Position numbers and translations under genes: made by a program. 8,149 bases of DNA from Pseudomonas sp. (lineage in GTDB: Bacteria; Pseudomonadota; Gammaproteobacteria; Pseudomonadales; Pseudomonadaceae): NCBI GenBank assembly GCA_007117785.1, contig SKFV01000050.1:1-8149 (forward strand), given 5' to 3'. Positions 1 to 5,764 of this stretch are shown piece by piece. The notes under the pieces were generated by a model that was not told the origin of the DNA, searched no databases, and was given only the letters and a program-made list of their open reading frames with translations. Within the stretch, counting starts at the first letter, position 1. Every line of letters starts with the position of its first letter.

Positions 1-144
1 AATAATCTCGCGATTGGCGCAAAAGGGCGGCATGGGCAAAAAGCTTCGCGCCTGCGGGTCGTAGGCAACCGGCGTACCTTCGGCAGTGCTCAGGTTGTGA
101 AACCACAGGGTTCCGGCACCCACCGGGTTAGAAAAGGCCAACAT
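1..144 (-). CDS. N-terminal fragment of an unrecognised protein, cut by the window edge
   Basis: An open frame starts at ATG (144-142) and runs without a stop to the window edge, giving 48 residues that begin MLAFSNPVGAGTLWFHNL. A TGGAG Shine-Dalgarno (153-157) lies 8 bases upstream of the ATG, which supports this start, and the codons look like those of the neighbouring genes. There is no signal peptide or membrane segment in the visible part; it is a mixed, glycine- and proline-containing stretch with a Pro-rich end (LPMPPF). I do not recognise the family and assign no function. The gene runs in the same direction as the YihY-type gene upstream of it, with about 100 bases between them, so it could be co-transcribed or have its own promoter. 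Confidence 0.6.
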   Translation of the reverse strand, partial: MLAFSNPVGAGTLWFHNLSTAEGTPVAYDPQARSFLPMPPFCANREII

Positions 145-246
145 AAAAACAGCTCCAGACTCACTGCGCCAATCGGCAGCAAGTAGTAGGGTAGACAACC
201 AACCTATACCCTTTCCGGCAGAATAACCAACTGCACCCGACGCCCA

Positions 247-1122
247 TCACGGCCTAATCTGTTTTTCACCCTTGTCTTTGCCCTGGGTGGAGGTATGTTC
301 GATGGTCGCATTCAGCTCTGCCCCCAGCAGCAGCACGGCAGACGACACATAAAAAAAGAACATCAACACGATAATGGCGCCGATACCACCGTACAACACA
401 TCGTAGTTGCCAAAATTACTCACGTAAGTACTCAGCCCCACCGATGCCGCTATCCAGATAATGACCGCAACCACGGAACCCGGGGTAATGAAGCGGAATT
501 TCTGCTCGGCATTCGGCATGAGGTAGTAAAGAATGGCAACCACCAGCATCAATGAAACGACCGCCAGAGGCCAGCGCAGCCAGTTCCACAGATTAACCGC
601 CATGTCGCTAATGCCCATAAAGGCACCCAGCCACTCGACTGTCTGCGGCCCGACAACCATCAGCGCAGTTGCGAACAACAACACCATGGCAACACCAACG
701 GTATAGATCACCGAGAGCAGGAACAGCTTCCAGGCTGGCCTGGATTCAGCGATGTTGTAGGCCTTGTTCATTGCGTTCATCAGCGAACGAATACCCTTGG
801 ACGCGACACCGATGGCAACCAAAATAGCCACTGAGAAGATATTGTTGTTGCTGTCTTGCAAATCGCTGATCACTGTATCGATCAGGTCCTGTGCTGTCGG
901 CGGTAGCACCAGCAGTGTCTGGTCGCGCATCTGGTCGAAGACCTCACCCAGATTGAGAAAACTGAGCATGGCGATCAGAAAGAGCAGAAACGGGAATAGC
1001 GAGAAAAGCGCCCGGTAAGCCAGAGCGGCCGCGTAGGTCGACATATCATCATCGATAAAATTCTTGGCGGTATTTTTGATCAGCGAGAATATACTCGCCC
1101 CCTGCAGGCCCAGAATAGCCAC
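247..1122 (-). CDS. YihY/BrkB-family inner-membrane protein
   Basis: Member of the YihY/virulence factor BrkB family (once wrongly called ribonuclease BN), polytopic inner-membrane proteins whose transport role is not firmly known. From a GTG start at 1122 the product is 291 residues, near the usual family length. Family hallmarks are visible: a first segment TYAAALAYRALFSLFPFLLF from about residue 29, then SLMNAMNKAYNI near 113-124, YYLMPNAEQKFR near 199-208, and a last helix ending GAELNATIEH near 267-276. A short charged tail (KDKGEKQ) follows. About six hydrophobic segments can be counted. The frame stays open to another possible start at 1227, but those extra 35 residues (MPALSFGNCRG onward) do not resemble the family, while the GTG at 1122 has a GGGAGA ribosome site 6 bases upstream. 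The family call is secure; the start is likely but not proven. Confidence 0.9.
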   Translation of the reverse strand: MAILGLQGASIFSLIKNTAKNFIDDDMSTYAAALAYRALFSLFPFLLFLIAMLSFLNLGEVFDQMRDQTLLVLPPTAQDLIDTVISDLQDSNNNIFSVAILVAIGVASKGIRSLMNAMNKAYNIAESRPAWKLFLLSVIYTVGVAMVLLFATALMVVGPQTVEWLGAFMGISDMAVNLWNWLRWPLAVVSLMLVVAILYYLMPNAEQKFRFITPGSVVAVIIWIAASVGLSTYVSNFGNYDVLYGGIGAIIVLMFFFYVSSAVLLLGAELNATIEHTSTQGKDKGEKQIRP

Positions 1123-1128
1123 AGCCAC

Positions 1129-1134
1129 TCTCCC
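1129..1134 (-). promoter_or_regulatory. Ribosome binding site that decides the YihY-type start
   Basis: On the minus strand GGGAGA lies 6 bases before the GTG at 1122-1120. This favours the GTG over the upstream in-frame start at 1227 and over the internal Met at residue 27 of the short form, which already lies against the first membrane segment. Confidence 0.45.
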
Positions 1135-1296
1135 GATCGTTGCGCGTCGAATTGTTGGATGATTACACCATGCCAGGTGCACAAGAACCAGGAAGCCTCG
1201 GCAGTTGCCAAAGCTCAAAGCCGGCAATTAAGCTGGCCAGCGTATTAAACCACCGCCATTCTGGCACACACAGACCAATACAGTGACTATGCAATC

Positions 1297-1707
1297 ATGA
1301 CCACCAGCATCGAAGAGCTCAACCAACGCGGCACTCATTGCCTGCCAGGCCATCTCGGTATTCGCATAGTGAGTACGGCGCCACAACAGATCGAGACAGC
1401 ACTCAGCGTGCAAGCCCATCACATGGCGCCCAACGGCTTTTTGCATGCCGGGACAGTGGTTACCCTGGCGGATACCTCAGCCGGTTACGGCTGTATGGAG
1501 AACCTGCCGGAGGGGGCTTCAGGATTTACCACCATCGAGCTCAAATCCAATCACCTGGGCACCGCGCGTGACGGGACTATCCAGTGCATTGCCCGCGCCG
1601 TGCATGGCGGACGCACCACCCAGGTCTGGGATGCCGAGGTCACACACCTTGAGACGGGCAAGACGATAGCGCTGTTTCGCTGCACACAGATGATCCTGTA
1701 TCGCTGA
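1297..1707 (+). CDS. PaaI-type hotdog-fold acyl-CoA thioesterase
   Basis: A 136-residue single hotdog domain, the normal size for PaaI/YdiI-like thioesterases, which hydrolyse acyl- or aryl-CoA thioesters in the cytoplasm as tetramers. The signature is the stretch PNGFLHAGTVVTLADTSAGYG (residues 45-65): the H50-A51-G52 turn opens the central hotdog helix, and Asp59 lies nine residues after the His, where PaaI has its catalytic Asp and YdiI-type enzymes a Glu. The region TTIELKSNHLGTARDGTI (78-95) is the usual second strand pair, and GGRTTQVWDAEV (104-115) the following strands. The substrate cannot be read from sequence, and no phenylacetate pathway genes are nearby, so I do not name it paaI. 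The Shine-Dalgarno before the ATG is weak. The gene is divergent from the YihY-type gene and convergent with the symporter gene, 30 bases away, so it is probably a one-gene unit. Confidence 0.88.
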   Translation: MTTSIEELNQRGTHCLPGHLGIRIVSTAPQQIETALSVQAHHMAPNGFLHAGTVVTLADTSAGYGCMENLPEGASGFTTIELKSNHLGTARDGTIQCIARAVHGGRTTQVWDAEVTHLETGKTIALFRCTQMILYR

Positions 1708-1722
1708 GCCCGGCATTGCACA

Positions 1723-1737
1723 CGCTTGTTGCAAGCG
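1723..1737. terminator. Possible hairpin between convergent genes
   Basis: CGCTTG-TTG-CAAGCG forms a perfect 6-bp stem with a 3-base loop in the 30-base gap between the thioesterase and symporter stop codons. Its position suits a shared two-way terminator, but neither side has a T tract, so factor-independent termination is doubtful. Confidence 0.3.
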
Positions 1738-3054
1738 CTAGCCAAACCACCAGGTCAATACCAGCCATGCCACCACCACCAGGGGTAGCCAGCGCCCAAC
1801 CAGATAGATACGCCATTCCCACCAGTTGGAGCGTGTGCCCAGCCCTTTGCGCAAGCGCATGGGCTTGACCATCCAGCAAAAGAAACCGGCGCCGAAAATG
1901 CCCGAGAAAAGCACCACCTGACCACCAACCAATTGGTCAACCCAATCCAGTACCGGCGTGTCGCCTATGCTGAACTGCAGCGGCGAAAAACTCAGTGCCG
2001 AGGGCAGCCCGAAGGTCAGCATCAGCATGGCTACCAGGCCCACTGCGCGGCTGTTGCTGATCTCGAACTCTTCTGCAATGGCACTGACGATGACTTTCAA
2101 CCCGGCCAGACAGGAACTGAAGGCGGCCAAAAAGAACAGCAGGAAAAAGCCAATGGCCACTGGCAAACCCCAGCTCATGTTCTCAAATACGATGGGCAGG
2201 GTGCTGAAGGCCAACTGACTGCCCTGTCCCGGATCCAGACCGTAGGTAAACACGAAAGGAAAGATCATCCAGCCGGCCAGTAGAGCGATCGCGGTTTCGG
2301 TAACACCCACAATCAGGCAGGCACGCGGAACATGGGCCTTGTTCGGAATATAACTGCCATAAGTAACCAAGTATCCCTGCCCGATTGCCAGGGTATAAAA
2401 CCCCTGGGCGAAGGCCATTATCCATAACTCCGATCGGCGCCAGGCGGAAAAATCGGCGTACAGAAGGAATTCTTTGGCCTCCTGCCAACCTTCCATCTGT
2501 GAGGCGGTAATGACCAGACCAATTATGATCAGCAACAACACCGGCATCAATATCTTGGAGAAGGTTTCCAGCGCACTGATACCCTTGATCAGCACCAGAC
2601 TGCTCAGGGCAATAATGCCGAGAAAGTAATACACCGAGGCGTAACCCTCAGAAAAATCGCTGAATACCTGCAAGTCATCCCGCAGGGCATCCATGGCATA
2701 GCCTAGCGTCCAGCCGGTGATCACCAGATAGTAACTGGTGATAATGATCGTCAGCCCGACCACAAACCAGCCATACCAGGCGCCCCAGCGGTGCACCTGT
2801 CGATAGGTATGCACCGTATTGCCTTGCGCCAGGCGGCCTGCAGCCACTTCGAGATACATGATGGGCAGGCAGACTACAAAGAGTGCAATCAGGTAAGCCA
2901 GAATAAAGGCACCACCGCCATACTCTCCAACCATATAGGGGAAGCGCCAGAGATTACCCAATCCTACTGCCGCTGCCGCCATGGAGAAGATAAAAGCGGG
3001 CTCTGAAGACCATTGGCTGCGATTTTTTACCGTTTGCGTGCCGGGTGTGGCCAT
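1738..3054 (-). CDS. Sodium-dependent symporter, SNF/NSS (LeuT-like) family
   Basis: Inner-membrane Na+-coupled transporter of the neurotransmitter:sodium symporter family; characterised bacterial members (LeuT, MhsT, TnaT) take up amino acids. The 438-residue length fits bacterial members. The TM1 signature AAVGLGNLWRFPY (residues 28-40) followed by GEYGGGAF (43-50) lines the Na+ and substrate site. TM6 carries the unwound-helix motif AFAQGFYTLAIGQG (214-227), and TM8 has FSSCLAG (312-318), where LeuT has its Thr-Ser Na2 ligands. About 11-12 hydrophobic segments are visible, ending with PLVVVAWLVLTWW near the C-terminus. The ATG at 3054 has AGAGGA 6 bases upstream (3061-3066), so the start is well supported. 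The substrate cannot be assigned; an amino acid is the family expectation. The gene stands alone: convergent with the thioesterase and divergent from the channel gene across 173 bases. Confidence 0.94.
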   Translation of the reverse strand: MATPGTQTVKNRSQWSSEPAFIFSMAAAAVGLGNLWRFPYMVGEYGGGAFILAYLIALFVVCLPIMYLEVAAGRLAQGNTVHTYRQVHRWGAWYGWFVVGLTIIITSYYLVITGWTLGYAMDALRDDLQVFSDFSEGYASVYYFLGIIALSSLVLIKGISALETFSKILMPVLLLIIIGLVITASQMEGWQEAKEFLLYADFSAWRRSELWIMAFAQGFYTLAIGQGYLVTYGSYIPNKAHVPRACLIVGVTETAIALLAGWMIFPFVFTYGLDPGQGSQLAFSTLPIVFENMSWGLPVAIGFFLLFFLAAFSSCLAGLKVIVSAIAEEFEISNSRAVGLVAMLMLTFGLPSALSFSPLQFSIGDTPVLDWVDQLVGGQVVLFSGIFGAGFFCWMVKPMRLRKGLGTRSNWWEWRIYLVGRWLPLVVVAWLVLTWWFG

Positions 3055-3151
3055 CTCACGTCCTCTTGGTTCATCGGGCTGAGGCGACCTACTCTAACAG
3101 CCGATCAATACCCACATGCAAGCCATTGACTAACCAGCCACGCGGTGAACT

Positions 3152-3180
3152 TTGATCACGCACAATGAATCGGGCACTAT
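3152..3180 (+). promoter_or_regulatory. Candidate promoter for the MscS-type channel gene
   Basis: TTGATC (3152-3157) and CACTAT (3175-3180) are 17 bases apart, a -35/-10 like arrangement with weak matches (4 of 6 and 3 of 6). Transcription would begin near 3187, which fits translation from the ATG at 3228 rather than the earlier in-frame ATG at 3165. It is suggestive only. Confidence 0.25.
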
Positions 3181-3227
3181 CAGGATATCAATTTCACCCC
3201 ATTTCCCAATGTAGCCAATCTCACTCC

Positions 3228-4116
3228 ATGGACATCCTGCTTAACACCCTCACCGAAAGTGCCTTTCTCGGCAAGCTGATCAGCAGCGGACTCTTGATCA
3301 TTGGCATGAGCCTGCTCTATCGACTGGGTGCGGCCAGTATTCGGCGGGTCAGCTGGTCGACCCATGAAGCACAGCGCCGCTGGCTGGTGATGGTGCGCAA
3401 CCTCGCGGTGATCATTCCTGCTGGTCGTGGTCTGGGCGGATCAGCTGCGCACCTTGGCTCTCTCAGTGGTGGCCTTTGCTGCGGCGATCATCCTGTCGAC
3501 CAAGGAACTGCTGATGTGCTTCACCGGCGGTATGCTGCGCTCCAGCGCCGGCATGTTCCATCTGGGTGACCGTATCGAGGTGAAAAAGCTGCGTGGCGAC
3601 GTGATCGACCTGACCATGCTGACCACGACTGTTCTGGAGATCGGGCCTGAGCAGTTGTCGCATCAGCACACCGGGCGCGCTATCGTACTGCCCAATTCGA
3701 TCTTTCTCAGCGAAGCGGTGATCAACGAAAGCTTTACCGAAGATTTTGTGCTGCATACCAGCGTAGTCCCCCTGTCTCGCAAGGATGACTGGGAACGCGC
3801 CGAACGCCACTTGTTGCAGGCGGCCAACGAGGTCTGCGGCGAGTTTATCGAGGCTGCCCGCAAGCACCTATCGCGTCTGGGCAAGCAGCAGGGTATTGAT
3901 GTGCCCTCGGTGGAACCCCGGATCACCCTGTTGTTTCCCAAGCCGGAAGAAATCAACCTGCTGGTGCGCTTCCCGGTGCCCGCGCGCAAGAAAGGTCGCA
4001 GTGAGCAGGCCATGCTGCGTCGTTACCTGTCTCTGGAAAATGAAGCCGCATTGGAACAACGCCGGGCAGAACAGCTCGACGAGCCAGCGACCTCTGCGCC
4101 AGCAGACAAACGTTAA
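3228..4116 (+). pseudogene. MscS-family mechanosensitive channel, frameshifted near base 3417
   Basis: Two overlapping frames together encode one small-conductance mechanosensitive channel protein of the inner membrane, a family that releases solutes under hypo-osmotic stress. The first frame gives the N-terminus (MDILLNTLTESAFLGKL, then helix SSGLLIIGMSLLYRL) up to RNLAVII at 3416. The homology then continues one base later with LLVVVVWADQLRTLALSVV from 3418. In its original frame the first part runs on to a stop at 3567-3569 with a non-membrane tail, so the protein made would lack the pore. The second part holds the pore helix and the MscS beta domain: FHLGDRIEV, LRGDVIDLTMLTTTVLEIGP, TGRAIVLPNSIFLSEAVINESFT, then an alpha/beta C-terminal domain and a Glu/Arg/Ala-rich tail. 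Dropping one base from the CC at 3417-3418 would give a 295-residue protein. An in-frame ATG at 3165 is an alternative start. Either the gene is truly broken or one base is wrong in the sequence. Confidence 0.85.
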
Positions 4117-4122
4117 AGAACC

Positions 4123-4992
4123 TCAGCGCTGCAACACCTGCTGCGCTGCCTGGCGCACTGACAGGCGCAGCGTTTTGAGCACATCACTTTCTGCGCGCCA
4201 GTAGTGCCAGTAATGCGGCACATCCACTGGCGTATCCGGCAGGACTTCGACCAGTTTGCCGCTGACGAGCTGCTGGCGGATCTGCAGCTCCGGAATCATG
4301 CCGAAGGCCATGCCCTGCTCTACACATTGCACAAAACCCTCGGAGCTCGGGCAATAATGGCAATGCTGTGGGCTACCTGCGCCCTGGCTGGCAAGATAAT
4401 CATGTTGCAGGCGATCATCCTGATTGAATACCAGGCAAGGCGCCCGACTGAGCCAATGCCCCTTGCCGACAACTGCCCGGTGATGGGCGACAAAGGCCGG
4501 CGTAGCAACGGCGCGGTAACGCAACAGCCCGAGAAATTCGACCCGCCCACCGTTCACCGCTTCCGCGCTGGCGCACAGGCACGCCATGACCTCGCCATTT
4601 TTCATTCGCCGCAGGCCCACGGCCTGATCTTCGACACTCAGGTGATAACGCACGCCGGGGTATTCCGGCAGGCGCAAGGCGGAGGGCAGCCAGGTGGCCA
4701 GCGAGTCGGCATTTACCGTCAATCGAATCGGCACGGCTTCCAGCGGGTCTCCCAGGCCCAGTTGCTGCTCCATCTGCTCGACCTGGCGCAGATGGTTATG
4801 CAGCTGGCGACCGAAGGCTGTCGGTTGCGGTGGGCTGGAACGCAACAGGGCGGCCTGGCCCAGCCGGCTTTCCAGCTGCTTGATACGCTGGCTGATCGCG
4901 GACTGGGTAATACACAACCGCTGCGCAGCCCGCTCGAAACTGCCCTCTTCAATCACCGCGGCCAGGGCCGCCAGCAAGTCATAATTCAACAT
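4123..4992 (-). CDS. argP: LysR-type transcriptional regulator ArgP (IciA)
   Basis: Cytoplasmic LysR-family DNA-binding regulator. In E. coli ArgP activates the arginine exporter gene argO in response to arginine, and lysine binding blocks productive activation. The 289-residue length is typical. The N-terminal winged helix-turn-helix (about 3-60) contains GSFERAAQRLCITQSAISQR (17-36) and IKQLESRLG, very close to the ArgP sequence, including the distinctive FERAAQ.LCITQSA.SQRIKQLE run. LTVNADSLATWLP (91-103) is another ArgP hallmark at the start of the effector domain; the rest is the two-lobed periplasmic-binding-protein-like ligand domain. The gene is divergent from the ArgO/LysE-type exporter, the classical arrangement for this regulator and its target. 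The ATG at 4992 gives the expected family N-terminus but has no Shine-Dalgarno. The stop lies only 6 bases from that of the channel gene on the other strand. A different basic-amino-acid effector preference is possible. Confidence 0.9.
   Translation of the reverse strand: MLNYDLLAALAAVIEEGSFERAAQRLCITQSAISQRIKQLESRLGQAALLRSSPPQPTAFGRQLHNHLRQVEQMEQQLGLGDPLEAVPIRLTVNADSLATWLPSALRLPEYPGVRYHLSVEDQAVGLRRMKNGEVMACLCASAEAVNGGRVEFLGLLRYRAVATPAFVAHHRAVVGKGHWLSRAPCLVFNQDDRLQHDYLASQGAGSPQHCHYCPSSEGFVQCVEQGMAFGMIPELQIRQQLVSGKLVEVLPDTPVDVPHYWHYWRAESDVLKTLRLSVRQAAQQVLQR
4144..4176 (+). terminator. Candidate factor-independent terminator for the channel transcript
   Basis: CGCTGCCTG (4144-4152) pairs with CAGG and CAGCG (4162-4165 and 4168-4172), leaving a 9-base loop and a 2-base bulge; TTTT follows at 4173-4176. 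It lies 27 bases past the channel stop codon, inside the 3' end of the oppositely transcribed argP gene. The T tract is short and the stem imperfect, so strength is uncertain. Confidence 0.35.
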
Positions 4993-5036
4993 TAATTTTA
5001 CTAATCTCAGTATAGATTTATTCGTTGGATTAATTT
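4991..5036. promoter_or_regulatory. Candidate ArgP operator region between argP and argO
   Basis: The argP-argO gap is markedly AT-rich against GC-rich surroundings. AATCT-CAGTAT-AGATT (5003-5018) is a perfect 5+5 inverted repeat that contains a LysR-type T-N11-A box (T5002, A5014). It is flanked by two identical ATTAATTT copies at 4991-4998 and 5029-5036, 38 bases apart. LysR regulators usually bind such gaps at a recognition site plus a weaker activation site near the target promoter. That this is the ArgP site is inferred from position and symmetry. Confidence 0.5.
5009..5014 (-). promoter_or_regulatory. Candidate -10 element of argP
   Basis: TATACT on the minus strand matches the -10 consensus at 5 of 6 positions. 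The -35 side is poor (TTAAAT or TAAATT at 17-18 bases), as is common for regulated promoters. The predicted RNA start near 5002 would leave only about 10 bases before the argP ATG. The element lies inside the inverted repeat described for this gap, which would suit autoregulation. Confidence 0.4.
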
Positions 5037-5081
5037 AACCCAACACCCGGACAATAACGACTTGATCCGACAGGAGGCGTT

Positions 5082-5687
5082 ATGGGGTCGTTTTTTTCCG
5101 GGCTGGGTATCACACTGAGCCTTATCATCGCGGTAGGCGCGCAGAACACCTGGGTACTGACCCAGAGCATGTTTGGCCGGCACCGGACAATGCTGGCAGC
5201 GATCTGCGTCAGTTGCGACAGCCTGCTGATCATCAGCGGCATCTTTGCCCTGGACGCGATCCAGCGCCAGCTTCCCGCACTGATTCCGCTACTGACCATC
5301 GGTGGTAGCGCCCTGCTGTTCTGGCTCGGCGGTCAGGCGGCGCTGCGGGCCTGGCGCGGTCAGGGCAGCTTGACCCTGGAGCCTTCACTGCAAGTCGGCA
5401 GTGCGGGTAAGCTGGCCTTGGCGACGCTGGCCATCACCTTGCTCAACCCCCATGTCTATCTGGATACCGTGATCCTCATCGGCGGGGTCGGCGCGCAACA
5501 GCCCAGCCCCTGGGCCTATGCTCTGGGCGCTACCTTGGGCTCCGCCCTGTGGTTCACCGCCTTGACGGCTGGTGCGCCCCTGCTCGCCCGGCAACTGAAA
5601 ACACCCCGCGCCTGGCAAGTATTCGACAGCCTGATTGCGCTGATGCTGTTGGTGCTGGCGGTATCGCTGCTGTTAAAAGCGCTTTGA
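5082..5687 (+). CDS. argO: LysE/ArgO-family basic amino acid exporter
   Basis: Inner-membrane exporter of the LysE superfamily, expected to pump out arginine (ArgO) and/or lysine (LysE) when they accumulate, for example during dipeptide uptake. The 201-residue length is normal. Family features are present in order: the first helix ending AVGAQNTWVLTQ (17-28) with the conserved GAQN, CDSLLIISGIFAL (45-57), a helix SALLFWLGGQAALRAW (76-91), the hallmark TLLNPHVYLDTVIL (119-132) and a last helix from about 183. Five to six membrane helices are visible. AGGAGG (5072-5077) sits 4 bases before the ATG, a strong ribosome site that fixes the start. The divergent argP gene and the shared operator-like gap make activation by ArgP very likely. 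Whether arginine or lysine is the main substrate cannot be read from the sequence. Confidence 0.9.
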   Translation: MGSFFSGLGITLSLIIAVGAQNTWVLTQSMFGRHRTMLAAICVSCDSLLIISGIFALDAIQRQLPALIPLLTIGGSALLFWLGGQAALRAWRGQGSLTLEPSLQVGSAGKLALATLAITLLNPHVYLDTVILIGGVGAQQPSPWAYALGATLGSALWFTALTAGAPLLARQLKTPRAWQVFDSLIALMLLVLAVSLLLKAL

Positions 5688-5723
5688 CTTGATACCCAGC
5701 CAGTAATCAATGCGGTCACAGCC

Positions 5724-5732
5724 TGCTACTAT
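5724..5732 (+). promoter_or_regulatory. Extended -10 promoter candidate for the amidohydrolase gene
   Basis: TGCTACTAT has the TGN extension before TACTAT (4 of 6 to the -10 consensus), with no good -35, which is normal for extended -10 promoters. RNA would start near 5739, after the upstream ATG at 5735, which argues for translation from 5765. An overlapping TATAAA (5730-5735) is an alternative -10. Confidence 0.35.
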
Positions 5733-5764
5733 AAATGCCTGATGACGCCACCGAGACCCTGATC

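Noticed and set aside
1228..1446. A 72-codon minus-strand frame overlapping the thioesterase start
   Set aside because: It overlaps a clear hotdog gene on the other strand and shows no motif or ribosome site.
3408..3425. Programmed ribosomal frameshifting in the channel gene
   Set aside because: No slippery heptamer, no upstream Shine-Dalgarno-like stimulator and no evident downstream pseudoknot; MscS-family genes are not known to use recoding.
4204..4995. A 263-codon open frame on the plus strand opposite argP
   Set aside because: It mirrors argP in a GC-rich context, has no family features or ribosome site, and its peptide has the Gln/His/Gly/Arg-rich make-up of an antisense shadow.
5676..5685. 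Palindrome AAAGCGCTTT at the end of argO as a terminator
   Set aside because: It has no loop and no following T tract; it overlaps the last codons of argO and is better seen as chance.
5735..5764. ATG at 5735 as the amidohydrolase start
   Set aside because: The ten added residues (MPDDATETLI) are acidic and would precede a proper signal peptide, there is no ribosome site, and the likely RNA start is downstream of this ATG.
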